DNA from: a virus | Virus record (IMG/VR): IMGVR_UViG_3300024348_000144 | Location: 1 to 33,752 of that record | DNA length: 33,752 nucleotides | Direction: 5' to 3' (one strand) | In this document: piece by piece, positions 12,931 through 20,580 of the stretch | Position numbering within the stretch: the first letter of the stretch is position 1 | Layout of the letters: every line of letters begins with the position of its first letter | Translations under genes and position numbers: made by a program | The notes under the pieces: model-generated | Databases searched by the model: none | Seen by the model: the letters and a program-made list of their open reading frames with translations, nothing else | Told to the model about the DNA's origin: nothing

Positions 12931-12962
12931 TATATTATCGGTAAAGATATTATTTTGTTTGT
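12931..12962 (-). promoter_or_regulatory. Repeated promoter-like element, copy 6
   Basis: Minus strand ACAAACAAAAT (12962-12952), 12 bp, GATAATATA (12939-12931). Unlike the other copies it has no start codon downstream: the next 226 bp are G-free on this strand. It may drive a non-coding RNA or a replication primer. Confidence 0.6.
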
Positions 12963-13016
12963 AAAAGTTGTATATTTGTTTAGTTGTTAGTAATGTAGTA
13001 AAAGTACTTGTCGAAG

Positions 13017-13100
13017 TGTCAATGTGTCATACATATGTCATATTGTCATACGACCACAATTACTTAAATACCAGTGACTTAGTGTCATGTCACGTTGTCA
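13017..13100. repeat. Iteron-like array of seven TGTCA repeats
   Basis: TGTCA occurs on the plus strand at 13017, 13025, 13036, 13044, 13083, 13088 and 13096, four of them as TGTCATA. The spacing is irregular but 8 bp recurs three times. Such arrays bind initiator or repressor proteins. The array lies between the small membrane peptide gene and promoter-like element 6, beside the AT-rich tract. Confidence 0.6.
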
Positions 13101-13105
13101 TATCG

Positions 13106-13213
13106 CTAAATGTTATGAATAATGTTGATAGTTATGAAGGTTAGACATGGAATGATGAATCCGAAAGTGACTGTTAAGCCTAAGGTTGTTGGTAAGTTTT
13201 CTTTTTTAAACAT
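13106..13213 (-). CDS. 35-residue membrane peptide
   Basis: Encodes MFKKENLPTTLGLTVTFGFI followed by IPCLTFITINIIHNI. Residues 10-31 are hydrophobic and long enough for one transmembrane helix after a charged N-terminus. The ATG follows promoter-like element 7 by about 27 nt with an A-rich leader, which supports expression. It is the first gene of the minus-strand arm at the divergent junction. It could act on the host membrane early in infection; its function is unknown. Confidence 0.55.
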   Translation of the reverse strand: MFKKENLPTTLGLTVTFGFIIPCLTFITINIIHNI

Positions 13214-13240
13214 AGTTATTATTATTAGTTGTTATTCATA

Positions 13241-13272
13241 TATATTATCTGAAAAGTTCGGATTTTGTCTGT
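13241..13272 (-). promoter_or_regulatory. Repeated promoter-like element, copy 7 (one variant base)
   Basis: Minus strand ACAGACAAAAT (13272-13262), 12 bp, GATAATATA (13249-13241). One base differs from the other copies in the upstream box and the spacer differs fully, so the two boxes are the conserved parts. It lies upstream of the peptide gene at 13213. Confidence 0.6.
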
Positions 13273-13347
13273 AAAAATATGATAAAAAGCCCCGAGGGTG
13301 GCCAAAAAAAGCCAATTTTACTGAGAATTACAAACGAAAAAGGGAGG

Positions 13348-13366
13348 GAGGGGTGCTATATCCCTC
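13348..13366. terminator. G-rich hairpin at the divergent junction
   Basis: GAGGGG (13348-13353) can pair with TCCCTC (13361-13366) around a 7-nt loop. It is preceded on the plus strand by two more GGG runs (13342-13348). On the minus strand five T follow after about seven bases. It may be a terminator or a barrier that separates the two arms; no U-tract follows directly on either side, so this is weak. Confidence 0.3.
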
Positions 13367-13495
13367 TATTTGTAACAACTTTTAGAAAACAGGACACTAG
13401 CCCTTTAAGATATATAAGTAATAGGCTAATGTCACACTTGTAAATAAATGGCTTTACCTGTAAGTATATATAGTATAAGAAACTAACAAACTATT
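13367..13495 (+). other. Leader of the plus-strand structural arm, promoter not identified
   Basis: About 130 bp before the first fibre gene. It is AT-rich and contains TATATATAGTATAAG shortly before the ATG and a further TGTCA at about 13433. No copy of the minus-strand element is present and I cannot place a Bacteroidota-type TAnnTTTG box with confidence. The late promoter, probably read by the phage sigma factor, should lie here. Confidence 0.35.
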
Positions 13496-14701
13496 ATGGC
13501 AAATATATCAACATATCCTATTGCAGCGCCTACCACAGCAGACTTAATTCCAGGTACTCAAAAATATACCGATGGAACAGGTAAGCAATACAACTTAACT
13601 AAGAACTTTACGATAGCGAGCGTCTTAGCTTTAGGTGGCGGAGGCGGAGGAGGAGCTGGAGATGGAACAGTCACATCGATATCTTTCGATGCACCGTTAA
13701 CTGGTGGGACTATAACAACTACAGGTAGTGTAGGTATTTCACAAGCAGACTCTACAACTAATGGTTTCTTGTCTGCAGCAAACTTTAATGTTTTTGCAGG
13801 AAAACAAGACCCAATAACTTTAACAACTACAGGGACAACAGGTGCGGCCACTTTTTCGGGCACAACTTTAAACATACCTATATATGCAGGTGGAGGTGGC
13901 GGTAGTGTATCTAGCGTTGGGCTTTCAATGCCTGCAGCTTTTACAGTAGCTAATTCTCCAGTGACGGGATCAGATGTATTAACAGTTACTGGATCAGGTA
14001 ATACTAATCAATACATAGACGGTACAGGTTCTTTACAGGCTTTTCCAGTAATACCTTCAGCATACACCTGGCGTATAGCAGGAGGAACAGGTGGTGGTAC
14101 AGTTGCAAATGGGGACATAGTGGCGTTTCTTCCTGGTGCATCAGGAGGAATAACCACTAATTATAATTCAGCATCTTTAACAATGAAAATAGGTATCGAC
14201 TACGCTGGTTCAGATAATTTAGTAGCGCTAGCACCTGCTCTTCCAGCGGGTCAAGCTGTAGAAATATCAGATACAGTTATAATAGGTAATACCAATGTTG
14301 GAGCAGAAGGAGCTTACGAGGTTACTATAAAAGATTTATTATCTTTATATCAAAGCTTAGGCGCCGCTGTGCCAGAGGTTTATTTCTCTTGTTCAGCGCC
14401 TGGTGGAAACGCTACGACCTTTGCAAACCAAGGTAACACGGCGACTACAGAATTTAACGCCTTTGGGGCTATAACAGTGGTTTCAGCTTCTGTTGGGTTA
14501 TTAAGGTTTACGTTTTCAAACAACATGGGTACAGACTATATTGTTAATTGGACTATAGAAGATCCTTTAGAATCCACATCAGGCACTAGTTGGGGAAGAG
14601 TTTTTAATAAATCACAAAACAGTTTTGATTTTCAGATTTATAAAAACATAGGTAGCACTTCAGTTACCAATAAACTAGTAAACTTTATATTATATAAATA
14701 A
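13496..14701 (+). CDS. Tail fibre / appendage protein
   Basis: A 401-residue Gly/Thr/Ser-rich protein typical of fibrous phage appendages. The N-terminus MANISTYPIAAPTTADLIPG, then a TGKQYNLT segment, resembles that of the next protein (MARISTYPF...IGTQ...TKQFTASAV), so both probably share an attachment domain. Gly-rich linkers (residues 48-56 and around 133) separate beta-repeats such as GTVTSISFDAPLTGG. A QYIDGTGSLQAFPVIPSAYT segment recurs, diverged, in the 837-residue fibre. The C-terminal part (about 290-401) is a globular beta-domain that ends in a Lys, a candidate receptor-binding tip. It is the first gene of the rightward arm. Confidence 0.8.
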   Translation: MANISTYPIAAPTTADLIPGTQKYTDGTGKQYNLTKNFTIASVLALGGGGGGGAGDGTVTSISFDAPLTGGTITTTGSVGISQADSTTNGFLSAANFNVFAGKQDPITLTTTGTTGAATFSGTTLNIPIYAGGGGGSVSSVGLSMPAAFTVANSPVTGSDVLTVTGSGNTNQYIDGTGSLQAFPVIPSAYTWRIAGGTGGGTVANGDIVAFLPGASGGITTNYNSASLTMKIGIDYAGSDNLVALAPALPAGQAVEISDTVIIGNTNVGAEGAYEVTIKDLLSLYQSLGAAVPEVYFSCSAPGGNATTFANQGNTATTEFNAFGAITVVSASVGLLRFTFSNNMGTDYIVNWTIEDPLESTSGTSWGRVFNKSQNSFDFQIYKNIGSTSVTNKLVNFILYK

Positions 14702-14704
14702 CAC

Positions 14705-15412
14705 ATGGCTAGAATAAGTACGTATCCGTTTGATACAACTGTTACAGATAATGACGCGTGGATAGGAACACAATCGTCAAATAGACAGACAAAGCAATTC
14801 ACTGCATCAGCAGTAGCCACTTATCTTAATATTAACGCTAAAGTTAATATAGGTGGTCAAATGTCTTTTAGATGGTCAAATAGCCAAAACGGAGGAAATG
14901 GAAGTATATCTAAAACTGGTGGTGGCGGTACTGGAGACGGGCTCAACACTTTAACAGAGATAAGAATATCTACAACTGAACTAAACGGTCAGAATGTAGT
15001 AAAGTTTCTAGAGTACATAACAGGTAGATCCATACTATTAGGACAAGGTGATGAGATAAGTCAATTTGGTAATTATAGTTTAGATTCATATAGTGTAGAC
15101 CCGCAAGATGCTTTTTATTATATAGCCTCATTAACTTATATTGGTGGCAACGGAACAATAGCTCCAGAAGGAACACAATACACATTGATACATTTTGACA
15201 TAAATAGTGGAGATGTAAACTTAAAACAAAATTTTAGCCTAGCTAATCAATGGATTATAAATAACACAACAGGTAAGGCAGAACCTTCAGTGACGTTAAC
15301 TGACACAGCGAATCCGCCAAACGAAATAAAAGGAAGTATAACATATACTAACGCAACAACAATAACAGTTGACTTTGACGAAAGCGTCGCGGGGTCATCA
15401 ATACTAAACTAA
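14705..15412 (+). CDS. Short tail fibre / appendage protein
   Basis: A 235-residue protein with the same kind of N-terminus as the preceding fibre (MARISTYPFDTTVTDNDAWI, then GTQSSNRQTKQFTASAVATY). It then carries a Gly-rich hinge (GGGGTGDGLN) and a beta-rich C-terminal domain with an Asp-rich segment (LDSYSVDPQDAFYYIASLTY). The common N-terminus suggests that both fit the same site on the virion, or are alternative fibres. It starts 3 nt after its neighbour stops. Confidence 0.75.
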   Translation: MARISTYPFDTTVTDNDAWIGTQSSNRQTKQFTASAVATYLNINAKVNIGGQMSFRWSNSQNGGNGSISKTGGGGTGDGLNTLTEIRISTTELNGQNVVKFLEYITGRSILLGQGDEISQFGNYSLDSYSVDPQDAFYYIASLTYIGGNGTIAPEGTQYTLIHFDINSGDVNLKQNFSLANQWIINNTTGKAEPSVTLTDTANPPNEIKGSITYTNATTITVDFDESVAGSSILN

Positions 15413-15432
15413 CAAATTTAAAAAAATAAACT

Positions 15433-17946
15433 ATGCCTATTAATTATTACTGCGCCATTGCAATGAATGGCTCTGATCTGGAAATGAACAAGAACAGTAT
15501 CACATTGCCGGTCATTGATCCTTTGGCAACAGCACCCGCATCACCGGTGGAGGGGCAAATGTACTTTGATACAACAGCTGGAGATAAAACAATGTATTTC
15601 TATAATGGAACTGCATGGATAGAAATGGATGGTTCTGGCTCAGGTGTATCTTCAGTAGCTGGAGGAACGTCTACATATATAACAAATTCAGTTGACCAGA
15701 GTACCGGCGATGTTATTTTAACTAGTACATTAGCTGGAGGATCTGGAAATAACACTCAGTTTTATAGAGGTGATGGCACATGGGCAACACCATCTGGATC
15801 TTATACTTCATGGACGTTAGATGGAGACACAGGAACACCTCAAGCAATAGCTGATGGAAACACAGCTACATTTGTAGGTGGTTCAGGAATGGATACTACA
15901 GTTAGCGCAACAGATACTTTAACTATTGATTTAGATTTGAAGTCTTTAACGAGTGTATCACCCGCAACTGGAGACTTTGTAGCTATACAAGATGTAAGCG
16001 ATTCAAACGATAACAAAAAAGCATCAATAAGTAGTATAATAGCTTTAGCGCCTCAAGGTGATGTAATAGGTGTTGATGCTGGAGATGGTATTAGAATAGA
16101 CGACGGATCTACAACGACTCCAGAAGTAAACGTACAATACACAGGTACAAACAACGTTGTAGTTAAAGCTGCAAACGCTGAAGGAACCGCTATAGCTACA
16201 ACTGATCTTGTAATGTATGCAGACTCTAATGCTAGTGACGCTGTTAAAAGAGGTTTAGTTTCTGATTTACCGTTTGCATCGTCATCAGTAGTATCTGGTG
16301 TTACAAGTGTAAACTTTAAAACTGACGGTAATGCTTTAAATGTAGCTTCAAACACGATTACAGGATTTGGCACAATGACAGGTGTATGGCAAGGAACTTC
16401 TTCTGAATACGTAAACGGTGAAGGTGACAGAGTATCTTTTCCAGCTATACCTCAAGGTGACATTACAGAAGTAGTTGCTGGAGATTACTTAACTGGTGGT
16501 GGAACATCTGGTTCAGTGGAACTTGACGTTGAAGCAACAGTAGCAGCTACAGCAAATAAAATTATAGCAAGAGACGGCTCTGGTTACGGTTATGTTATAA
16601 CACCTGCTTCTGGTGATAGTTCTACTAAAATAGCAACAACTGCTTTTGTACAATCTTCATTAACCGGTTTATTAGAGTTTAAGGGTGGTTTCAATGCCAG
16701 TACCGGTGCAATAGTCGGTGGTGGTAATTTAACATCAGGTGCTGGTAGAGTTGCAGTTGCAGTAGGTGATTACTACGTGGTAACAGTTGCTGGTAATTTC
16801 TTTGGAAACGCCGCAACACCTTTAACACCTGGTGATTCAGTTATAGTTCAAACAGCGGCGGCGGCGGGAGCTTCTGTTGAAGGTGACTTTATAGTTGTTC
16901 AATCCGATACAGATCTAGCAACATTAACAACAGTTGGTTTAGGTAATGTAAACGGAACATCTAACCAAATAGGTGTTACATACTCAGCAGGTACAGCCAC
17001 ATTAACAAACTTAGATAGAGGATCAAGTCAGAACATATTTAAAAATGTAGCATCTGATTCAGGCACTGCAGTTGCTGATAATAACAATGATACGTTAACA
17101 ATAGTTGGTGCCGGTGGCGCGTCTACTGCTGTAGTTGGAGATACTCTAACTATAACATCAGCAAATGATAACACGCAAAGAGCCGCGGGTACAGGTTTAA
17201 GTTTATCAGGAAATACTATAAATGCAAACGTAGACGGAACTCAAAGCACAGCTGCTAATAATTCGACTACAACAGCATCTAGAACATACAAGGTTCAAGT
17301 TGATGGCTCAGACAATTTAGTAGTCAACGTACCTTGGTCAAATACTAATTCAGGTGGTACTGTAACTAGCGTTAGTGCTTCGCACGAAGGAAACGCGTTT
17401 ACTGTAAGCGTTACTAACCCAACCACAACGCCTGATATCGATATTGATGTTGTTGGTTCTTCTGGTCAATATATAAATGGTGAAGGTAATTTAGTTACTT
17501 TCCCAACAATACCACAAGGTGATGTAGAGAGTGTCGCAGCCTCAACAGTAAATGATGAAAAAGGTATTATAGTAAGTAGTGGTTCAGGTCCTAATGTATC
17601 TGTTGGTCTTGATATTAAAGGTCAAACAAATTTAGGTGGTGCACCTGCAACTACTGATGAGTTAGTAATTTACGATGCAAGTAGCGATACTAACAAAGCA
17701 GTTACCGTATCTAATCTAGCGGCGGCAACACATGATGTTAATTCATATGCTGCTACTATAACTGGGTTTGGAACAGTAACACACAATCTAGGATCTTATG
17801 ATGTAATAGTGCAACTCTATAATGCTACTAACTATGAAACGATATACGCGTGTGTTGATAGAACTTCTACAAATGCAGTCGGTATTTCTGGAGGTAGTTT
17901 CCCAGCAGGAAACATAAGAGTGTTAATTACTAAAGTAATAGCATAA
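15433..17946 (+). CDS. Large tail fibre protein with repeats
   Basis: An 837-residue fibre. The N-terminal part has the fibre motif SPVEGQMYFDTTAGDKTMYF ending in a YNGTAWIEMDG strand, common in phage fibres and collar proteins. The shaft is made of Thr/Ser/Gly-rich beta-repeats. NNTQFYRGDGTWATP, SSEYVNGEGDRVSFPAIPQG and SGQYINGEGNLVTFPTIPQG are diverged copies of one unit, each followed by an Asp-Ile/Val-x-x-Val strand. The C-terminal domain (about 760-837; ATITGFGTVTHNLGSYDVIV) looks like a compact beta-sandwich tip that could bind surface glycans. No chaperone domain is seen at its own C-terminus. Confidence 0.8.
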   Translation: MPINYYCAIAMNGSDLEMNKNSITLPVIDPLATAPASPVEGQMYFDTTAGDKTMYFYNGTAWIEMDGSGSGVSSVAGGTSTYITNSVDQSTGDVILTSTLAGGSGNNTQFYRGDGTWATPSGSYTSWTLDGDTGTPQAIADGNTATFVGGSGMDTTVSATDTLTIDLDLKSLTSVSPATGDFVAIQDVSDSNDNKKASISSIIALAPQGDVIGVDAGDGIRIDDGSTTTPEVNVQYTGTNNVVVKAANAEGTAIATTDLVMYADSNASDAVKRGLVSDLPFASSSVVSGVTSVNFKTDGNALNVASNTITGFGTMTGVWQGTSSEYVNGEGDRVSFPAIPQGDITEVVAGDYLTGGGTSGSVELDVEATVAATANKIIARDGSGYGYVITPASGDSSTKIATTAFVQSSLTGLLEFKGGFNASTGAIVGGGNLTSGAGRVAVAVGDYYVVTVAGNFFGNAATPLTPGDSVIVQTAAAAGASVEGDFIVVQSDTDLATLTTVGLGNVNGTSNQIGVTYSAGTATLTNLDRGSSQNIFKNVASDSGTAVADNNNDTLTIVGAGGASTAVVGDTLTITSANDNTQRAAGTGLSLSGNTINANVDGTQSTAANNSTTTASRTYKVQVDGSDNLVVNVPWSNTNSGGTVTSVSASHEGNAFTVSVTNPTTTPDIDIDVVGSSGQYINGEGNLVTFPTIPQGDVESVAASTVNDEKGIIVSSGSGPNVSVGLDIKGQTNLGGAPATTDELVIYDASSDTNKAVTVSNLAAATHDVNSYAATITGFGTVTHNLGSYDVIVQLYNATNYETIYACVDRTSTNAVGISGGSFPAGNIRVLITKVIA

Positions 17947-17966
17947 TAATAATAAAATTAAATTAA

Positions 17967-19448
17967 ATGGCAATAGAACTATATTGTGATGAAAATATAA
18001 ACGGTGATCTTACTGTTACTGGTAATATAAGGTTGGCTACAAATGCAACTTATCTTAGAGTAAAAGATTCAGGCGGAGCTCTACCTAGAGTTTTAGGGAT
18101 GAATGCTTCTAACAACTTTTATGTTGGACCTATTGATACTTATGCTGGTGGACCTATACTTTATGGTTTGTCTACTAATGTGACTAAACACAATTTTTAC
18201 ATAGGTGGTAGTGAAAAAGTTACAATAGATGACACGGGCAACGTAGGTATTGGAACAAACGATCCTGGCACTAAGTTAGATGTTGTAGCTTCAACAACAG
18301 GTAAAACTTGGGCAGATTACGCAGGGACTGTAGGAACATTTGAAAGAAACGGAGACTCTAATATAAATATAGTTTCAAGTAACACTGGAGTTGGAGGTGT
18401 TTGGTTTGGGGATACTGACTCTATGGTTAAAGGCCGCGTTAGATACGAGCACGCTACTGATAAAATGGAGCTTTGGACTGATAACGCTGAAAGAGTGAGT
18501 ATAACTTCAACAGGTAGCGTCGGGATTGGAAGCAGCTCACCAAGTTACAAATTAGACGTAGACGGGGTAATTAGAGGTGAGCAATATTTAAGATTAAGAG
18601 ATTCAGGCGGTACAAATAGATTTAGCGTTAGATCTGAGACTACATACAGTACTATAGATAATGGAAGCAACGCTCTAAACTATATAGCTAACACCCACGC
18701 GTTTTTAAGAAGCACGACTGAAATAATGCGCGTTCATTCTAATAATAACGTTGGAATAGGAACTAATGCACCAACTGCCAAGTTACACGTTGATGGATCG
18801 GCTTTTAGAGTAACAAATGGAAACGAAACGGGTCTTGATATTGATAACGATGCTTATGTTTATCAATTTGGTGACATGGGCACAGGTGAAAACGGGTCTC
18901 ATCTTGAGATTTCATCACCTGACGAAATAGCTTCTTTTATTTCTTGCAATTTAGGGGTTGGCACGTCTAGCCCAGTTGATAAACTAGATATCAGAGGAAA
19001 CTCTGCTTTTTTTGGAAGTATAAATGGATACACGGGATCTACTTCAAATAAATGGTTACAAATGCTACAATCAGGCAGTTTAACTTATATAAGTACAGGT
19101 ACTACAAACGAAACAATATATTTTGGCTTAGGACCCATAGCTAACACAACAAATATAAGTTGCACCGGAACCGCAACAGCTACAAATTTTATATTATCTT
19201 CAGATGAAAGATTAAAAAAGAATATAAAAGATTTAGAGCCTAAAAAAATAGATATTAAATGGAAGAGCTTTGAATTAAAGCTAGAACCAGATTATAAAAG
19301 AGTTGGTGTAATAGCTCAAGAATTAGAAAAAACAAATCCAGAATTTGTAAGAGAAGACGTAGACGGAACAAAGTCTGTTGCTTATATAGATTTATTAATA
19401 AGTAAAATTGTTGAGTTAGAAGCAAGAATTAAAAAGCTAGAAAAATAA
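17967..19448 (+). CDS. Tail fibre with C-terminal S74 self-cleaving chaperone domain
   Basis: A 493-residue fibre. Several copies of NVGIGTNDPGTKLDV-like units (also SVGIGSSSPSYKLDVDG, NVGIGTNAPTAKLHVDG and LGVGTSSPVDKLDI) form the shaft. The C-terminus is a Peptidase_S74 intramolecular chaperone: SSDERLKKNIKDLEPKKIDI, then YKRVGVIAQELEKTNPEFV and a terminal coiled coil (ISKIVELEARIKKLEK). In this family the domain trimerises the fibre and cuts itself off at the Ser of a Ser-x4-Lys dyad; here Ser412 and Lys417 fit. The mature shaft would end near residue 411. It overlaps the next gene's ATG (TAATG). Confidence 0.88.
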   Translation: MAIELYCDENINGDLTVTGNIRLATNATYLRVKDSGGALPRVLGMNASNNFYVGPIDTYAGGPILYGLSTNVTKHNFYIGGSEKVTIDDTGNVGIGTNDPGTKLDVVASTTGKTWADYAGTVGTFERNGDSNINIVSSNTGVGGVWFGDTDSMVKGRVRYEHATDKMELWTDNAERVSITSTGSVGIGSSSPSYKLDVDGVIRGEQYLRLRDSGGTNRFSVRSETTYSTIDNGSNALNYIANTHAFLRSTTEIMRVHSNNNVGIGTNAPTAKLHVDGSAFRVTNGNETGLDIDNDAYVYQFGDMGTGENGSHLEISSPDEIASFISCNLGVGTSSPVDKLDIRGNSAFFGSINGYTGSTSNKWLQMLQSGSLTYISTGTTNETIYFGLGPIANTTNISCTGTATATNFILSSDERLKKNIKDLEPKKIDIKWKSFELKLEPDYKRVGVIAQELEKTNPEFVREDVDGTKSVAYIDLLISKIVELEARIKKLEK

Positions 19449-20173
19449 TGGCGGTTCCAGACACTAATACTTTTTCTTTACAAGATGTAGTTGACGAGTT
19501 TGATAAACTTAACCCTCAGCCAGATGATCTTGTAGACTGTTTTGCTAGTGCAAGCGCTAGTTCATTTGATCCAGCCTATGAAGGTTCTAAAGATAGATTA
19601 TCTAATTTTAGAAATTACAACGGTGTTTTTGCAGGTCAAGTTGTTACTATTTTTGGACAATCATTATCTAGCTCTAGCAGTTGGACTAATCAAGTACTAG
19701 CTCTTGATAATGCTTACATAGGGCATGATGTTAAGTTTATATGGCACTATATTAGTGGAACTGGCTTTAGAGGAGATCTACAAGTTGGTGGAAACGCGAC
19801 TCTGGGCACAACAACTTTTGATTTTGATACTTATTCAGGAACAGCATGGCAGACTAGTAGAAGTGATACTGCTTCTTATTCAAGCGTGACTTGGTTTGAC
19901 ATAGCTACAGGTACAACGGCTTTAAGGTGGAATAAAAGAGCTAACAGTGCGCCTCCATCAGGAGGAACTGGTTTATCGCCACCACCATATACAGGAGGAG
20001 ACAGCACTTATTATTATGCTGAAACATCTAGTCCAGGATATTCAAATAAAAATTTTTGGTTAAGAAGCCCAACGGTTTCAATAACTAGTGGTAACCAAAG
20101 TTTAGATTACTGGAGAGGTAATCTTGGTTCAAATATGGGCTTTTTATATATTGCTGTAGAAGTAATGACATAA
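19448..20173 (+). CDS. Putative tail appendage / fibre tip protein
   Basis: A 241-residue protein. The N-terminus (MAVPDTNTFSLQDVVDEFDK, then a Leu-Ser-Asn-Phe-Arg-Asn-Tyr motif near residue 55) resembles the attachment segment seen in short appendage proteins of marine phages, often with SLxDV and SxFRNY. The rest is Ser/Thr/Tyr/Gly-rich beta structure with a Pro-rich loop (SAPPSGGTGLSPPPYTGG) and aromatic strands, like a receptor-binding domain. It is the last gene of the fibre cluster. The next 88 bp hold only a weak hairpin and no gene. Confidence 0.65.
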   Translation: MAVPDTNTFSLQDVVDEFDKLNPQPDDLVDCFASASASSFDPAYEGSKDRLSNFRNYNGVFAGQVVTIFGQSLSSSSSWTNQVLALDNAYIGHDVKFIWHYISGTGFRGDLQVGGNATLGTTTFDFDTYSGTAWQTSRSDTASYSSVTWFDIATGTTALRWNKRANSAPPSGGTGLSPPPYTGGDSTYYYAETSSPGYSNKNFWLRSPTVSITSGNQSLDYWRGNLGSNMGFLYIAVEVMT

Positions 20174-20261
20174 TAGTAAAAATGGTGTAAAACCAGTGAT
20201 AATAGAGATATAACCGGCTCGGGCAGAGCAATAACCAATGTCTAACTAAAAACCAAAACCA

Positions 20262-20552
20262 ATGACATTTTTTTACCAGACTCAATCATGGAGTAGTCAA
20301 CCACAAATTACGGAAGAAACCAAATCAATTTGGGAACATATTGTTCAAAAGAAAAACTGGAGAATAGTTCAGTTACCAAATGGATTCTACCAAACTGAAT
20401 ACCTTGATCCTAAAAAAGAAGATTGTTGGATCGATGTAACGAGACGCGAAACAATGGAAGGTGCTGAATCAGCGATTGATGCCTCTATTAACCATTATGA
20501 GAAAAAACTAGCTCATATTCGTGGACCACAAATCGTTAAAACTTTTAAATAA
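20262..20552 (+). CDS. Hypothetical protein between fibres and groEL
   Basis: A 96-residue protein (MTFFYQTQSWSSQPQITEET start) with mixed charge and a C-terminal helix with INHYEKKLAHIRG. The pattern WRIVQLPNGFYQTEYLDP suggests a small beta-sheet that could bind another protein. No known domain. It precedes the phage GroEL gene by 28 nt and could be a helper or a substrate of it, but this is only position. Confidence 0.65.
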   Translation: MTFFYQTQSWSSQPQITEETKSIWEHIVQKKNWRIVQLPNGFYQTEYLDPKKEDCWIDVTRRETMEGAESAIDASINHYEKKLAHIRGPQIVKTFK

Positions 20553-20580
20553 AAAAAATTAAATCTAATCAAATTAAATT

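Noticed and set aside
12692-13272. CRISPR array
   Set aside because: Repeats are promoter-like boxes with genes between them, or 5-bp iterons; no regular repeat-spacer pattern.
13342-13353. G-quadruplex (GGG runs)
   Set aside because: Only three tight G-runs are present; a fourth is about 50 bp away. A simple hairpin explains the last run.
13558-13875. Minus-strand frame of 105 codons under the first fibre gene
   Set aside because: It is antisense to repetitive Gly/Thr codons and has a Pro/Val-rich low-complexity translation.
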